Shown here in pieces: positions 11,571-22,300 of a stretch of DNA of 64,000 nucleotides. Where the stretch lies: positions 1,640,653-1,704,652 of the forward strand of contig QEOQ01000141.1 in the NCBI GenBank assembly GCA_010279815.1. The letters are read 5' to 3'. The notes under the pieces were generated by a model. That model saw nothing but the letters and a program-made list of their open reading frames with translations. It was not told where the DNA came from and did no database searches. The stretch is from Brachionus plicatilis. Taxonomy: Eukaryota; Rotifera; Eurotatoria; Ploima; Brachionidae. The position numbers and the translations under genes were made by a program. Each line of letters opens with the position of its first letter. Position 1 is the first letter of the stretch.

Positions 11571-12011
11571 ACTAATTCAAATTTTGAACACAACGATTTA
11601 AATAACTTTCTTGAGAAATACGGATTATTTGGGTTCCAACACAGAATTTTATCTCGACATCTAAACTTTGGTTTTAAAATATTTAAACTGGACAATAGTC
11701 CTTTTTTATTAAAAGAAAGTTTAAAAGAAAATAAAATAAGAAACCTTAAATACATTTTAAGGAATAAAAATAATTTAATTGTACTAAAAACTAAAACAAA
11801 GTTTGGAGAGCTAACTTTTTATGATTTTTTTCCAAAATTAATTAATAATTTTGTTATTGAACGTTTATGTTTATCCTTCAATCATTTCAAAACATCTATT
11901 TTTAAAAATATAGATAAAATTTTCTTAAATCAATTAAAATTTATAAAAAATTTAAATTGGTTTGTAAAAACTTTTACAAATCAATTAATTAAATTAATTG
12001 AATTTTTCTAA
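11571..12011 (+). pseudogene. Non-LTR retrotransposon reverse transcriptase C-terminal fragment
   Basis: An open frame of 147 codons without an ATG begins directly after a stop and ends at TAA 12009-12011. LFGFQHRILSRHLNFGFKIF followed by TKFGELTFYDFFPKLIN resembles the C-terminal tail of LINE reverse transcriptases. The palm motifs are absent, so this is a 5'-truncated copy. The frame is intact over this length, so it may be fairly young, but family assignment rests on weak tail motifs. Confidence 0.45.
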
Positions 12012-12268
12012 TTTTTCTTTTGTTTTATTTTTTATAATCATTTTATATAAAGCATTTTGATATATTGTATTTTAATGAATTATTAATTTTAATTAAAATA
12101 AATTAAGAGTTAATCAGTCTCAATAGATAAGGACACTAGCCTGTTGATTAACCCTGAAGCTTAACTATCTATTTTTTTACTGTATAAAAAAAATTATTTT
12201 CACTATATAAAAAAATTCAGTGAATACACAATTGATTTAATTTTTATTTTTTAGTATAATAAAATTTT

Positions 12269-12645
12269 TTAAGTATGATTAATTAATAAAAAAATAATGA
12301 AAAAAATTTTATTTTTTGACGCTTCGATGATCTTTTTGTCATGATTTTCGTGTTGATCATTTGATATATGTATACTCACTTTGTGATCTTCATTGTTTAG
12401 AAGTATATACAACCTTTTGGGACATTGTTTTCGACACGTATAGAATCTTTTTTCGCCCTCTTGAGTTTTTCTTTTACAACCTCTAGTCCTTTTTTCGCTG
12501 AAATTGTTGACTGCGTCTATTGCAAGGTCTAACGATTCGTAAGTCTCGTGAAGATCATACTCTTTATTTTTGCCACGTTTGTCTTTTGGAACATTAACCA
12601 CAATTATATTTTCATCGATTGATTCTTTATCTAAGATGGTTTTGA
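12269..12645 (-). pseudogene. FLYWCH/MULE-type zinc-finger fragment
   Basis: An open frame (stop-bounded upstream near 12645, no clear ATG) encodes KRKTQEGEKRFYTCRK, then QCPKRLYILL, then a basic stretch ending DQHENHDKK. The spacing Cys, Cys-Pro-x-Arg-Leu and a terminal His pair is that of FLYWCH/WRKY-GCM1-like zinc fingers, often the DNA-binding part of Mutator-like transposases. A different frame just upstream starts MKTINKGKYDSRKHKKASKP and stops, suggesting a frameshifted N-terminus. No transposase core is nearby. It could instead be one exon of a host FLYWCH gene. Confidence 0.45.
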
Positions 12646-13461
12646 CGCCTTTTTATGTTTTCTAGAATCATATTTTCCCTTATTTATAGTTTTCATATTG
12701 TGGCAAAATATATTTATCAAGGAAATTATTCTTTTTGCAGGTGAACAAATTTTTTTTTACGGAAAAATTTTTTTTACATTGTGTTTTGATAATTTAGATG
12801 GGAATTAATTTTTCTATATAGAAAGTTGTATCTTTTTTATATAATAAAGTGTATCTTTTTAGAAAGTAAAAATAAGTTTCTGCGAAAGAAAAATCCATTT
12901 GCATTTATAAATAAATCCAAATAATTACTTCCAAATAATATCTTTTAAGCTTTAAATTAAATTAGAATTAAATTAGAATATTTTATTATTGTAAAATATC
13001 TTGTTAAAAAAAAACTTTTGCAACTTTTCTTTTGTTTTAAAAAATTTTAAATATTTAAATTAGATGTTTGATATTAAAAAAATCTTTTGGATGCCATTTG
13101 AAAATTTTCTAAATAAAAACTATAGATATTTTTTTTAATTAAATAAAGATTTGCAAAAGTCTTAATTTTCGTAGGCTGTAATACGAAATTGAGACTATTA
13201 AAAAAAAAAACAAGGAGTCATATTTGAAAAATATGACACAAATTGTTTTACGTTAAAATTTGTTTAAAAAAATTGTTAAAAGACCTTAAAGGTAAGAGAA
13301 CTCAAATTTGACTTTGTAAGAAAAAAAGAGCAGAGACATAATTATCATTTTATGAGCTACAAATTTTTGTAAACCTTAAAGAAATCAGCTTATCTATTTA
13401 TACAAGCTTCTAGGTTACTCGAGAAATTAGAAAATATATTTAAAGCAAAATCATTTTTAAA
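12646..13461. other. AT-rich intergenic sequence
   Basis: No gene, RNA or element recognised. Confidence 0.5.
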
Positions 13462-13842
13462 ATGATTACAAAACTAGTAACAAAAAGCGATAAGATGTTT
13501 GAAAATTTTCTTGACCAAAATATCAAAAATCATTTAATAAATCATTTTGAATCCACTGTAAGCGAAATAGATATTGAAACTGAGTTAGAAATCTTAAACC
13601 ATAAGCACTTGGAAACAGAACTCAATCAAGCAAGAGAATATTTTATTCGCCATGTCAACTCATGCAGAATTAAAAACTTGGACTTGATCAACTCATGTCA
13701 AGCCTTAATGAGAAGAAAGACACTTGATAGTTTTTGTTTTTTTTTGAATAAAGACTATTATTCAAAAGTACCGAGGCTAATTGGAATTTTGGTCGGCACA
13801 GATTTTTACCTTTCCAAAAGTCAAATAGATTCAATAAAGTAA
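13462..13842 (+). CDS. Unknown protein or first exon, Asn/Lys-rich
   Basis: An ATG-initiated frame of 126 codons (MITKLVTKSDKMFENFLDQN...) with ordinary amino-acid complexity, no signal peptide and no motif I recognise. It ends FYLSKSQIDSIK before TAA. The end overlaps a good splice donor, A|GTAAGAC at 13838/13839, which would leave a phase-2 exon. The next coding exon downstream (LRR, 15654) needs phase 0, so a direct join does not work; a small exon between them, or two separate genes, is required. I do not assign a function. Confidence 0.5.
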   Translation: MITKLVTKSDKMFENFLDQNIKNHLINHFESTVSEIDIETELEILNHKHLETELNQAREYFIRHVNSCRIKNLDLINSCQALMRRKTLDSFCFFLNKDYYSKVPRLIGILVGTDFYLSKSQIDSIK

Positions 13843-15653
13843 GACATAACTATTTTAACAAAAAAAATAGTTCTTTTAGAATTGAAAAAAAAAGATAAAA
13901 AAATTATTAAATTTTTCAAAAGCTACCAAAGTTTTTAATTAATTTAAAATTTAAGAGCAAATATTGGTTCAAAGAGTTTATTCAAAATTTTAGATCAAGT
14001 AAGTTTTTAACATATTTGAAAGCTTAATTTCGATTTTAACATTAACACCAATTTTAACCAAATAAGAAAAAACAATTCTAAACTACAAATGATTAAAAAT
14101 AATTTTCAATGTAGTAAAATTTTTTTCTAGTTTAAAATTTAAGCTTTGTGAATAAAAATAGACATTCCTTTCAAAATTATTTATATTTTAAATTATAAAC
14201 AGAATTACAAATTAACAAATTTAACATTTAAAAGACCGAATTTTTGTTTTTTATTTTTAAAATCTAGTTTAGCAAAAGTTTTAAAATAGCAAGGAATATT
14301 TCAATTGCTTATTTTTAAGGCTTAAAATTAACATATGAGTTTTTTAAAGATATTTTCAATTTAAATCTCGATTAGATAAAAAGTGACCATTAAGTCTAGG
14401 TACTATAAATACTAAAGACCATTGTTTTAACTAAAACTTTTTTTAAGAGGAAAAACAAATTTTTAATATCCACACCTCAAAATAATAAAAATAGCTGTTT
14501 ATAACAAATAATTAATATTTATTTTGTTTCTAAATTTGTTAATTCGTTAAGGTGATTTAAGTTTAGTTTTGCAGCAAAAATGGCCAAATTAAAGGCAAAA
14601 TAAAGAAAATTTTACATTTTTAGATTTTCATTTTTTTAGATTTTTTGAACAATATTTAATAAAATTTCAATTTTAAATTTTGGTAACTAGATAATTTAGA
14701 AGATTTTTTTCGGAATATTTGCACAAAAATCCAAAAACATGAAAATATAAAAATTCAAATCTTTTTTCCATTTTTTTTTCATTATGAGTATTGTTGATTT
14801 ACGATTTAATTTTTGAATTTATTCAGGGAAAAGAACTCAAATGATCAATAAACAGGATAAAAAATTTCAAATGGTAAAAATTTACATAATAAGGTGTAAA
14901 ATGGCTTAAAGTATTTCTGCATTTTTTGCTAAATTGAAATTAAAAATGATTCCCGTATTCTGAGCACAACCATAGTATTCTTAATTTTTAAAAAAAACAT
15001 TTTTTTTAATCTTTTTGAACAAAGCATCGTCATCAAGATGAGGAAAAAATAATAATAAAAAAATGTTTCAAGGACGGAACAGATTTTAGTACATAAATTT
15101 TGTTATCATTTTCTTTTTTTATTAATAAATTATATGAAATTTTAAAATTTCAAGGTTGGGTATCCATTTTATGAACAACTTAGTCAAGATTTTTTTTAGA
15201 TAAAATAATAATTAATTGAATAATTTAAACAAAAATGACCAATTTCTAGATTTTAGAAATTAAAACAGACTTGAAAAGTAAGAAAAAAAAGTGATTTTAA
15301 AGTCTCTTAAAGGTCAAGTCAGTGACTTGTGACTAACTTTTAAAAATTTTGAAGCCAAGTTTACAAATGACTTTTTTTCAGAAAAAAAAAATTCATAGAC
15401 TTGACTTTATCATTTCTACACAACTCTGGAAATATATTCATAGAAAGAAATTACTTAAAGTTATTTTAGAATATTTTGATCTACAATAAATGATGTGAGC
15501 TTTGAAAGATGTATTTTTTCTCTTTGTTAAATATTTTAGAATTTATTTTAATTTCAAAAATTTATTTCCAATTCAAAATTTTAACATTTGATATATTAAT
15601 GCATGAAGCAGAAGATTAATCTTTTTAAATTAATTAATCTTTTTTTTTATTAG
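13843..15653. other. AT-rich spacer, possibly an intron
   Basis: No coding exon recognised. A degenerate AAGTC-family hAT-type MITE lies at about 15266-15428. If the 13462 and 15654 exons belong to one gene, this is its intron plus at least one undetected small exon. Confidence 0.45.
15266..15428. mobile_element. Degenerate hAT-type MITE (AAGTC family)
   Basis: Starts CAGACTTGAAAAGT and ends ACACAACTCTG, matching the terminal consensus CAGAGTTGTTTAAAAGTC of the copies at 17714 and 49468. The interior has AAGTC/GACTT steps. No matching 8-bp duplication remains, so boundaries are approximate. Confidence 0.55.
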
Positions 15654-16751
15654 AAAGCCTTATTAATAGATTTTGTCATACAAAATCTGAATGAAAATCA
15701 GTGCGATTATGTTCAGATTAACCAAAAAATGTTGTTTAATGCGAACTGTGTTGACTTTTCGAATAGAAAATGCGAAAAAATATCTCGAAACTGTTTTGAA
15801 CAATTTGACAAGATTAAATATTTAAATTTGTCAAATAATTTATTTGAAAATATCAGCATTTTTTTAAATTCTAATTATTTAGAAGAACTCGTTTTGGATA
15901 ACAACAATATAAAAAGTATATCACTTGGTCCTAATTTCAGACAGTTGAAGAAATTGAACCTGGCTAATAACAACTTAAAAGCTATAAAAAATAATACATT
16001 CGACTCTCTTGGAAACCTAAACGAGCTTGATCTGAGTGACAACCAACTGCATTCAATCGATTATGAGGCGTTTGTCTCTCTGGAGAACCTAAATTATCTT
16101 TTTTTATCAAACAACTGTTTAGATTCGGTTGAATTTAGTCTAGAAAATTGTGGCAATTTATACCAAATTTATTTATGCTCCAACAAGATAAAAAGCATTC
16201 AGCCTTGCAGATTTCAAGCGCTCAAAAAATTGACAGTTCTGAATTTATCAAACAATTTGATTGAAGAATTGAATGATTTAATGTTCAATGGATTGAAATC
16301 ACTTGAGTATTTGAATTTGGCAGAGAATTTAATTAAAAGTTTAGACTTTCTATCATTAAAAGATTTAAATAGTTTAATTGAATTAGACTTTTTTAGAAAT
16401 CGAATTGAGAAAGTTTTTAATTTCAATGATTTGAATAGTTGTACTAATCTTGAATTTCTAAACTTGTCAGATAATTTAATTGAAGAATTAAACGTAAGCC
16501 AAATAAACTCAATAAAGACTCTAGCTTTGACAAAAAATAAAATAAGAAAAGTGAAAAAAATTAAAATGAAGAATATGGAACATCTTTATCTAAACAAGAA
16601 TTTTATTTGTAAAATTGAATTGGATACAGTTGATGATTATTCGAATCTAAAGCTTTTGGATTTGTCAGAAAATAGACTTAATGCAATTCAAAAGTCAAGA
16701 TGGCACGATTTTTCAAAATCTTCAGTCAACAATTTTCAGCTAATAATTTAA
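15654..16751 (+). CDS. Leucine-rich repeat protein
   Basis: The frame opens at the acceptor TTATTAG before 15654 and runs to TAA at 16749-16751 (365 codons); an internal ATG at 15729 would give 340 residues. A cysteine-containing cap (NANCVDFSNRKCEKISRNCF) leads into about 13 LRRs of the LxxLxLSxNxI type, for example LNELDLSDNQLHSI and LTVLNLSNNLIEEL. No signal peptide or transmembrane segment is visible in the frame shown. An upstream exon would be needed for a secreted form. LRR arcs bind protein partners; the partner is unknown. The end (NFQLII) is abrupt and lacks a C-terminal Cys cap. Confidence 0.75.
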   Translation, partial: KALLIDFVIQNLNENQCDYVQINQKMLFNANCVDFSNRKCEKISRNCFEQFDKIKYLNLSNNLFENISIFLNSNYLEELVLDNNNIKSISLGPNFRQLKKLNLANNNLKAIKNNTFDSLGNLNELDLSDNQLHSIDYEAFVSLENLNYLFLSNNCLDSVEFSLENCGNLYQIYLCSNKIKSIQPCRFQALKKLTVLNLSNNLIEELNDLMFNGLKSLEYLNLAENLIKSLDFLSLKDLNSLIELDFFRNRIEKVFNFNDLNSCTNLEFLNLSDNLIEELNVSQINSIKTLALTKNKIRKVKKIKMKNMEHLYLNKNFICKIELDTVDDYSNLKLLDLSENRLNAIQKSRWHDFSKSSVNNFQLII

Positions 16752-17713
16752 ACCGGTACTCTTGTTTTAATCTTTTTGGTTAAATTAATAATTTTTACAA
16801 AATTTCTTTTATTTTTATTTCATATTCTAATTGAAATAATGAAAATAAAACTGTTTATTTTTTATAATTTTTTTTTCTAATATCTAATCCATAAGAACTT
16901 ATGAAAAATTTATAAAACTGATAAATAAAATTAGACGTTTAAATTTTAGAAATTGATGCAGAAAAATGTATTCAGTTAATCTATAATTTAAAATTTGAGA
17001 TTCAAAAGATAAATTAAGCTTGCACTGGACTAATTTTACGCAATCTTAAGTGAATTTTAGTCGGTAAGGATATCTAATTTTATGAAAAACTACGTAAACT
17101 TACATTAAAATACACTTTTAGTAAAATCGTTCCCAATATATTGACTAAAATTCACGTAAAATTACGTAATTTTACTATAAATAATGTAAGATTGTGTAAT
17201 TTAGCCCATTCTGGGTCTTTTTTAAACTTTACCTATAAATTTTTTTAATTTATTGATTTTGTCTAACATTAAAATCTTTAAATTTACAATTCGACAACAT
17301 AAGGTTATCCATAAAATCCCCAAATTATAAACTGTAGCAATATGTCTTGCTCATGTATCGAACTGATTGTGGACCTGTTACTTTTGGAAAGAGACAGCCT
17401 TTTAAACGAAAAAAACACAATTTCAACATTTTTAATTTTATTATTTATAAATTAGTTGATTAACTGATTATTATGCTGGTATAGTGTTTTGAACAACCTT
17501 TGTTAATTAATTAACATTACAATACACTGGTAAACTAAATTTAAATTTTTTTGAGATCATAGCAGATAAAATTATTTATTTTTAATAGATGTATACCAAT
17601 AGATCAATATGAGGCTTGTAAAGCATTAAGACAAATAACTCAAATTTTTTGGCATTGTGAATTTTAGTAACTGATACAAATATTTAAAGTTGCCTATTTT
17701 TCAAAATTCTTAT
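16752..17713. other. Intergenic sequence with a decayed ACGTAAA-type repeat
   Basis: From about 17030 to 17200 there are scattered ACGTAAA/TTTACGT steps and a weak inverted pairing (ACTAATTTTACG against CGTAAAATTACG), suggesting an old TA-type MITE. No gene is visible. Confidence 0.4.
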
Positions 17714-17999
17714 CAGAGTTGTTTAAAAGTCCAAGTACGTGATTTTTTTAAAATTTGCTAGATCAGGCTTCATATCAAAAAATATACTCTTGGGTTGTCT
17801 AATGCAATAGATTTGCCATATAATTTTCTTGCAATTTAAGCATAAATTTCTTCTTCAGTATTCAAAATTTTAAAGCCTAAACTTGGACTTTTGAATGATA
17901 ATTCAAAAAAAAAAATTAAAGTCTTTGGTCGCGGACTTTTGAAAAAAAAAAGCCTGGACTTGGACTTGACTTGAGACTTGTGACTTTTAAACAACTCTG
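17714..17999. mobile_element. hAT-type MITE (AAGTCC family), 286 bp
   Basis: Left end CAGAGTTGTTTAAAAGTC and right end GACTTTTAAACAACTCTG are perfect inverted repeats. The element is flanked by a perfect 8-bp duplication ATTCTTAT (17706-17713 and 18000-18007). The interior contains repeated AAGTCC and GGACTT steps near the ends. No coding capacity. This is the best-preserved long copy of the family in the window. Confidence 0.92.
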
Positions 18000-18234
18000 A
18001 TTCTTATCATTCTTGTCAGACAGAAAAAAAATCTACTGCAAAGAATTTTTGATATGGATTAAAATGTGAAAAAAATTACATAGTGTAAGCTCATGAGCGT
18101 ATATTATTTTTAATTTTTTGATCCCATGAGACTACTTAAAAATAAGCTGACTGAAGTTATGATGAAAATCATATGTGATAATTTTAAGATTTGTTTTAAA
18201 TTTTCATTATAAGACCGAGGATTAAAGTAAAAAC

Positions 18235-18392
18235 CAAAGTTGTTGAAAAGTCAAAAGTCTCAAGTCTAGTCCAAGTCCGGACTTGGACTTTAATGTTAGT
18301 GACTTTATCTTTAACTAAGCCGCCACTTTAACAGCAAATATTCATGTTGTTCGGACTTTTTTTTTAATTTAGAAGTCCGGACTCGGACTTTA
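18235..18392. mobile_element. Degenerate AAGTCC-family MITE
   Basis: Begins CAAAGTTGTTGAAAAGTC, two changes from the family terminus, and holds several AAGTCCGGACTTGGACTT-like steps and a second cluster AAGTCCGGACTCGGACTT near 18381. No right terminus or target duplication is preserved. Confidence 0.5.
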
Positions 18393-18830
18393 TTTTGGTA
18401 TATTTAAAAATCTCTTGTAAAAATGGTATAGTAAAAAAAACGGGGATGTAACTTAGTCTAAGGGACTGGTAGTGATGAAATCGAATATGCATATTCGAAC
18501 CGATATTCGAATAAGTAGCATTTCGAATGAAAATTAGGTTTGAATTTAATTTTTGAATATAAATATTTTTGAATAATATACGTAAAAATTAATTTATTTA
18601 GGTTTAAAAATTGAATCTCTGAAATATTCGAATTAAAATTTGAAAATATAAAATTTTTGGATCAAAAACTGAATATAATAAATATTCAATTTAATATTTG
18701 AAAATAATAATTGATCAAAAAAAATTTAATCAAAAAAGAATTTATTAAATTAATTGAATTTTTATTCGATTTGGACGCTAAAAGTGTGCTAAATTTTCAC
18801 AAGTCAACACAACTCTTCTAACATTTTCTG

Positions 18831-19166
18831 TTTTAAAGTTCAAGTACGGCTTTACTTGTCTTTAAATCAGATTGGGGTAAAGACCTTAGGGAAGGGACAA
18901 CTAAATGAAAGTATAATATATTTTATAAACTTTATTAATCACCGTGGCCGCTTCTAGCCTTTACAAATTATAAAGAAAAGAGAAAAGAGAAAACAAATAA
19001 AGAGAAATAATAAATGAGATCTCGAAAACTAAATTATATTTGAATTATACACTGTGATTTTATACTTGAAATCCATTCAGTAATTAACTGTATGGTTTTC
19101 AACTATACACAGCAAAACTTAATACTCTTTTGGAAAATAGATGTAGTCATAATAAGGACTACAACA
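18831..19166 (-). repeat. 3' LTR of the Ty3/gypsy element
   Basis: 336 bp, reading from TGTTGTAGTCC at 19166 down to AACTTTAAAA at 18831 in element orientation. It contains one CACTGTGA (19050) and one CACCGTG (18940), members of the motif spread through the element. Confidence 0.93.
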
Positions 19167-19186
19167 TACCTCCCTCCTGAGTTGAA
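19167..19186 (-). other. Polypurine tract
   Basis: In element orientation ACTCAGGAGGGAGGTA abuts the TG of the 3' LTR, the expected place and composition for plus-strand priming. Confidence 0.75.
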
Positions 19187-19388
19187 AATTTAACCGGGAA
19201 AAGAAAAAGAATAACAATTTTTGAAAGAAACGAAAGAACTGGTCCAATTTATTGACCATTCCCTTCCCCCCTGGATTACAAAATTTAAACAAAATAATAA
19301 AAAAATTTTTCATTTCCAATATCCATTCCAAGTTCCGTCCATTTTTTTTTTTTTTTATTCACTGTGGTCCAAATATTTTTTAAGATTT

Positions 19389-22300
19389 TTAATTGTAAGT
19401 TAAACGCTCGGGAGGTTTAACAATCCTACTTGACCGTCTTACAATTTTTGATTGGCTAGCATCAGGTTTAGTTTTTTTTAAAACTTTTCTTTTTTTAGTA
19501 CTTTTTATTTGAGACCCATTTGAACTAGAATCACTGTGATTGCTAAGTCTCTTGGAATTTGTTTGTATCTCTTCGTTCTCAGTTAGACTAGCGGAACTTG
19601 ATTCAGTTGAGCTACATGATTCAGCATCAGAGCTATTCACTGTGATTCGAGGATTCGTACTGGACTTTGTCCAACGCGGCTTATTGGGGTCTTTTCTGTA
19701 CTTTCGTTTGTGTGATTGAACATGTTCATCTTCATGTTCTTCTTTAATCGTTTCCAATGATGGACCACTGTGAAAATATAACTTCAAACGATTCTTGTGT
19801 ATTTGTTTAATTTTTGATCTTGGACTTGAAGCTAAGCGAATAAAATAATCAACTTTATTTTCGTTGATACCGACAATAACAAAAGGTCCATAATACTTGT
19901 GTGCTAACCCATGAGAATGTCCTTTTTTTAATTTAGGGTGATCGGTTAGAACGTAATCACCAACTTTGTATTCAAATTTACGAATTTTTCTGTCGTGCTC
20001 CAATTTCGCCTTGTCCATTCGACAATTTCGGTTCGTTCTTACAGCTTCATAACAAATCTCAAGCTTTGCTTTTAAATCATTCAGATAATTGTGAGCTACA
20101 ATTGGCACATTTTGTTCAATTTTTTGTTCTATGTCTTCCAACACTGTGACTACACCTAAATCGTTTATTACCTGATATTCTTGTAGAATAGGAGTACGAT
20201 CCACTTGGTCGAGAGTTGGAATTACTAAGTCGATTGGCAGTCTTGGTCTTCGGCCGAACATCATTTCGAAAGGAGTTTGTTTCGTAACACTGTGAACAGC
20301 AGTGTTATATGCAAATGCTAATTTTTCTAAATTTAAATCCCAATCAGTTTGATCGGCATCAACATACGCTCTGATCATCGATTTTAGAGTCCTGATTGTT
20401 CTTTCACTTTGACCATCGCATTGAGGATGAAATGGCGTTGTTTTTAACTTTCTAATATCCAAATGATCATACACTAACTCCAACAACTTTGATTGATATT
20501 GCTTCCCTCCGTCTGACAGAATTGCTCCAGGAATACCATATTTGCAACACCAACCGTTAACTGCATTATTCGCAACAAGTGGTGCTTTTATGTTCTTGAG
20601 AGCAAAGAATGCGACAAACTTGGAAAAGTGATCGACAATCACCTGAATATGTTTGTTACCTCGAATTGTGAGTTTAAACGGACCTGAAAGATCAGTTGTG
20701 ATAAGCTCATTTGGATTTGTTGGAGTGAGATACATCAATTCAGCGAGACGTTTTGGTTGTGTGATCTTGGTTTTTTGACAAACATCGCAATGTTTAATGA
20801 AATTTTTAATTTCATCTTTTAAGAACGGTCTATAAAAACGCTCGATGATTTTGTGAGTTGTCTTTGACTTACCCAAATGACCATTGAATATCGATGAATG
20901 AACTTGTTTAATTATCATCACACTGATTTGTTTTGGCAAAACAAATTGAGTGATTTTGTATCCATTACGATCTTCACTATTTCTATATAAAATACCTTCA
21001 ACGATCATTAAATTGTCGTATTGTTTGAAGAGTATTCGACAAGTTACATTTTCGAATATCGAAAGTTTTGGTTTTGTTTCACCGTGGGTTTGAATTAAAT
21101 TCTTGATCCACTGAATATCTTTGTCTTTTAACTGTTCGTCGTTTAAACTTTGGAATTCGTTTATATTGACTGAACTTGGATTGTTGGCAATTGTGATGGC
21201 GTTTTCGTCTTGGTCTGAAGCGCTCGATTCAACTTCATCTTCATCATCCTGTGTTTCTTCTTCGTCAAACATTTGCCTAACAACAGCGACTACGTTATCC
21301 AAATAATCATTCTCATCGATTTGATCAGTTGGTGGTCTTGACAACCAATCTGGAACGACATTTTCTCTACCCGGCTTGTATTCAATAACGAAATTATAAA
21401 TACTCAGTCTAAGGAACCATCGTTCTAGACGAGATTGTATATTTTTCTTGTTGGGGAGCCATGTCAACGGAAGATGATCCGTTTTCACAGTGAATAAAAT
21501 CCCATATAAACATTGATGGAAGTATTCTATTCCCATTACCAAAGCCAACATTTCTTTTTCGGATGTACTATACTTCTTTTGAGTTGGTGTGTAGTTTTTC
21601 GAAAAGTACGCGATTGGTTTTAATTGCCCATCGATAAATTGTTCCAATACCGCTCCATAACCATCTTCACTAGCATCCGTGCTAAGAATGAATGGTTTAC
21701 TAAAATCTGGCAAAGCAAGAACTAATTCACTACACAACGTTTCTTTTAGTTTTACAAAACTCTCTTCAGCTTCAAGGTTCCAATTTAGTAAAACTTTTTT
21801 ACCGTTGACTGCACCATTCTTTTTACGAAGATTTTTTGGTACGTCTTTTAAACACAATAGATCGTAAAGAGGTTTCACTAATTCCGCGTACATTGGAATA
21901 AACTTCCTGTACTGATTTGAAGCGCCTAACCATGATTGTAAATCGTTCACTGTGATCGGTTTTGGTCTTTGTTCAACACACTGTGATCGGTCTGGATCTG
22001 GTTTAATTTGATGATCCGAAATCATGTGACCTAATAATTTAATTTCGTTCGACAGTGTGACACTCTTTTCGTACGATATTTTTAGTCTTCGGTTTTCTAA
22101 AGTATTCAACACATCCATCACTGTGTCCACGTGAAATTTGAGACCGTTCTTTTTTGAATTCGAATGAATAATTGTATCATCGAAAAAAACACCAAGTGTT
22201 CCATTATCAATAAATATTTTAAGTGTCTTCTCAATAAAACGTTGAAAACACGCTGGAGCTGTTTTGATACCCATTGGCATTGAAACATATTCAAACACTC

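Noticed and set aside
13462..16751. One continuous gene joining the 13462 exon directly to the LRR exon
   Set aside because: The donor at 13839 leaves phase 2 and the only good acceptor before 15654 needs phase 0, so a direct join breaks the frame.
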